Of a DNA stretch of 64,000 nucleotides, positions 62,585 to 64,000 are shown in pieces. The notes under the pieces were generated by a model. The model saw only the letters and a program-made list of their open reading frames with translations, had not been told where the DNA came from and did no database searches. Position 1 is the stretch's first letter. The number at the start of each line of letters is the position of its first letter. The stretch comes from Cystobacter fuscus DSM 2262. Lineage in GTDB: Bacteria > Myxococcota > Myxococcia > Myxococcales > Myxococcaceae. Position numbers and translations under genes: made by a program. The DNA lies in contig NZ_ANAH02000021.1 in assembly GCF_000335475.2 (NCBI RefSeq), positions 62,001 to 126,000 on the forward strand, written 5' to 3'.

Positions 62585-63070
62585 TCAGGGCGGAGCCTTC
62601 GCCCGGGCCCGGCGCTCCCGGTGGTAGTGCGCACCGCACAGCTCCCGGGCCAGCACCGGCTTGCCGCAACCCGGCTCCCGGCACTCCGGGGGCGGCGCGG
62701 CGGGAGGCGGCGGCTCGGAGCGCCCGGTGAACAACACTTCGGCCACCGCCAGCAGCCGGTCCACCTCCGGGCGCGACAGTGCGTGCTTCCGGACGAAGTC
62801 CACCAACCGGTGTGCCCCCGCCTCCTCGTCTTCCTCGCGGAAGAGGTCGGCCAGGGGGACGCCCAGTGCCTCGGAGACCTGGACCAGGGTCTCATAGCTG
62901 GGGCTGCGCTCGCCGCGCTCCAGCAGGGACGCGAAGCTCGCCGAGATGCCGCACCGGGCGGCGAAGTCCTCCTGCTTGAGGCCCCGGCGCTCGCGCAGCG
63001 CGCGGATGCGGCGGGCCAGTCCCCGCAGGGCACCGCTCGTGTCCGTCACCAACGGGGAACTGGAGCGCAT
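62585..63070 (-). CDS. XRE-family regulator with C-terminal Cys/His motif
   Basis: 161 residues. The HTH is RIRALRERRGLKQEDFAARCGISASFASLLERGERSPSYETLVQVSEALG (about 18-68), the standard XRE fold. After a linker and a Pro-rich segment, the end reads CREPGCGKPVLARELCGAHYHRERR, where four Cys/His residues (CxxxxC...C..H) could bind zinc. ATG at 63070 was chosen; a Met further up (63136) would overlap the dehydrogenase start. It is divergent from the Glu/Leu/Phe/Val dehydrogenase, with 64 bases between, and may regulate it. The target is inferred. Confidence 0.85.
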   Translation of the reverse strand: MRSSSPLVTDTSGALRGLARRIRALRERRGLKQEDFAARCGISASFASLLERGERSPSYETLVQVSEALGVPLADLFREEDEEAGAHRLVDFVRKHALSRPEVDRLLAVAEVLFTGRSEPPPPAAPPPECREPGCGKPVLARELCGAHYHRERRARAKAPP

Positions 63071-63134
63071 GACCAACCCATGGTAGCGCAAGACTTGCCG
63101 TTGCTGGTATCGCGCCCAAGGGAGCACTCCGGCC

Positions 63135-64000
63135 ATGCAAGCCGTTGAAGGAATCCATCACTACTTCCGCAGGGCCGCGCGCATCATGGACGTGGGCGAA
63201 CGCATCGAGACGCTGCTCGCCACCCCCCTGCGCGAGGTGAAGGTCCAGGTCTCCATCGAGCTGGACACGGGGGAGATCCGCACCTTCCACGGCTACCGCA
63301 TCCAGCACGACAACAGCCGCGGTCCCATGAAGGGCGGCCTGCGCTACCACCCCAGCATCACCCAGGAGGAGTGCGCGACGCTCGCCTCCTTGATGACGTG
63401 GAAGACGGCCGTGGTGAACCTGCCCTACGGCGGCGCCAAGGGCGGCATCGCGGTGGACACCACCCAGCTGTCCATGAAGGAAGTGGAGCGCCTGACGCGC
63501 AAGTACGTGGACCAGGTGCAGGACCTCATCGGCCCCACCCGCGACATCGCCGCCCCCGACGTCAACACCAACCCCCAGGTGATGGCGTGGATCATGGACC
63601 AGTACTCGCGCTACCACGGGCACTCGCCCGCCGTCGTCACCGGCAAGCCGCCGGAGCTCTACGGCACCCGGGGCCGGGACTCGGCCGCCGGACGGGGCCT
63701 GCTCTACATCACCCGGGAAATCCTCCGGGACACGGGCCTGCCCATGAAGGGCACGCGCTTCGCCATCCAGGGCTTTGGCAACGTGGGCAGCCACACCGCG
63801 CAGCTGCTCTGGCAGGACGGGGGCGTGATCGTCGCCGTGTCCGACGTGTACGGCGGCGTGCACAATCCCCAGGGCCTGGACATCCCCGGCCTCTTCGAGC
63901 ACGTCAAGCGCGCGGGCACCGTGACGGGCTTCGGCGGCGGCCAGGCGTGCTCCAACGAGGAGGTCATCGCCTCGGACTGTGACGTGCTCATCCCCGCCGC
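63135..64000 (+). CDS. Glu/Leu/Phe/Val dehydrogenase (3' end outside window)
   Basis: The first 288 residues are in view, and the frame is open at the right edge. They include RGPMKGGLRYHP, the catalytic Lys motif LPYGGAKGGI (about 100), a conserved Asp in RDIAAPDVNT and the Rossmann glycines GFGNVGSHTA. This is the amino-acid dehydrogenase family that interconverts amino acid and 2-oxo acid with NAD(P); glutamate is the commonest substrate but cannot be fixed here. The ATG at 63135 begins MQAVEGIHHYFRRAAR. Divergent from the XRE regulator. Confidence 0.92.
   Translation, partial: MQAVEGIHHYFRRAARIMDVGERIETLLATPLREVKVQVSIELDTGEIRTFHGYRIQHDNSRGPMKGGLRYHPSITQEECATLASLMTWKTAVVNLPYGGAKGGIAVDTTQLSMKEVERLTRKYVDQVQDLIGPTRDIAAPDVNTNPQVMAWIMDQYSRYHGHSPAVVTGKPPELYGTRGRDSAAGRGLLYITREILRDTGLPMKGTRFAIQGFGNVGSHTAQLLWQDGGVIVAVSDVYGGVHNPQGLDIPGLFEHVKRAGTVTGFGGGQACSNEEVIASDCDVLIPA

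Noticed and set aside
62568..62640. Partial inverted repeat near the helicase end considered as a terminator
   Set aside because: Its right arm lies inside the XRE regulator coding region and the arms are broken.
1..64000. tRNA, rRNA and small RNA genes
   Set aside because: I looked for cloverleaf-like and rRNA conserved stretches by eye and saw none; a covariance search would be needed to exclude them.

Overview
The window is a 64 kb piece of a very GC-rich chromosome, most likely from a myxobacterium (Myxococcota, probably suborder Cystobacterineae). This is inferred from the gene style: a Ser/Thr kinase fused to TPR repeats, a Kelch lipoprotein carrying Myxococcus-type Cys-rich repeats, Ig-like and lamin-tail surface lipoproteins, many lipobox and Tat signals, and strong C/G preference at third codon positions. 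I see no rRNA, tRNA or CRISPR array. Two genes run off the window: a surface lipoprotein at the left edge and a Glu/Leu/Phe/Val dehydrogenase at the right edge.

Layout. 1-8.0 kb (minus strand): surface lipoprotein, DECR-like SDR, HATPase/STAS-like regulator, dnaE. 8.1-15.2 kb (plus): Spy/CpxP-like protein, M14-type carboxypeptidase, aldo/keto reductase, lipoprotein, GNAT, kinase-TPR. 15.2-19.6 kb (minus): Kelch lipoprotein, DUF2750 protein, D-amino-acid oxidase. 19.7-22.9 kb (plus): Hpt protein, DUF485-ActP acetate symporter, NUDIX hydrolase. 22.9-26.2 kb: a divergent LysR / MFS-aldo/keto reductase cassette. 26.3-31.8 kb: an unrecognised protein, Eis-like acetyltransferase, HtpG and an orphan N6-adenine methyltransferase.

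31.85-40.1 kb is the accessory part. It looks less GC-rich than its surroundings, and both edges carry about 90-100 bp repeats whose ends resemble ISL3-family inverted repeats. One copy has a near-perfect 8-bp target duplication. Inside are five minus-strand genes. Four form a probable transcription unit: a divergent sigma-70-like protein, an unrecognised protein translationally coupled to it, a membrane M48 metalloprotease with a long helical C-terminal region, and a small exported protein. The fifth is a 996-residue exported protein with a hydrophobic segment followed by a predicted coiled coil. This block is the best candidate for an undescribed system.

40.3-64 kb returns to ordinary sequence: an intradiol-dioxygenase-like lipoprotein, GNAT, a minus-strand run (DUF4159, VWA/GATase membrane protein, AtuA family, DUF1338 family, beta-barrel protein), small membrane proteins, a ketoacyl synthase with a large insertion, an MBL hydrolase, a nucleotidyltransferase, a gametolysin-like protease with a ricin-B domain, an RpoH-type sigma factor divergent from a DEAD-box helicase with three DbpA-type RNA-binding domains, an XRE regulator with a Cys/His tail, and the dehydrogenase. 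All calls come from reading the sequence and remembered family motifs; no search was run.
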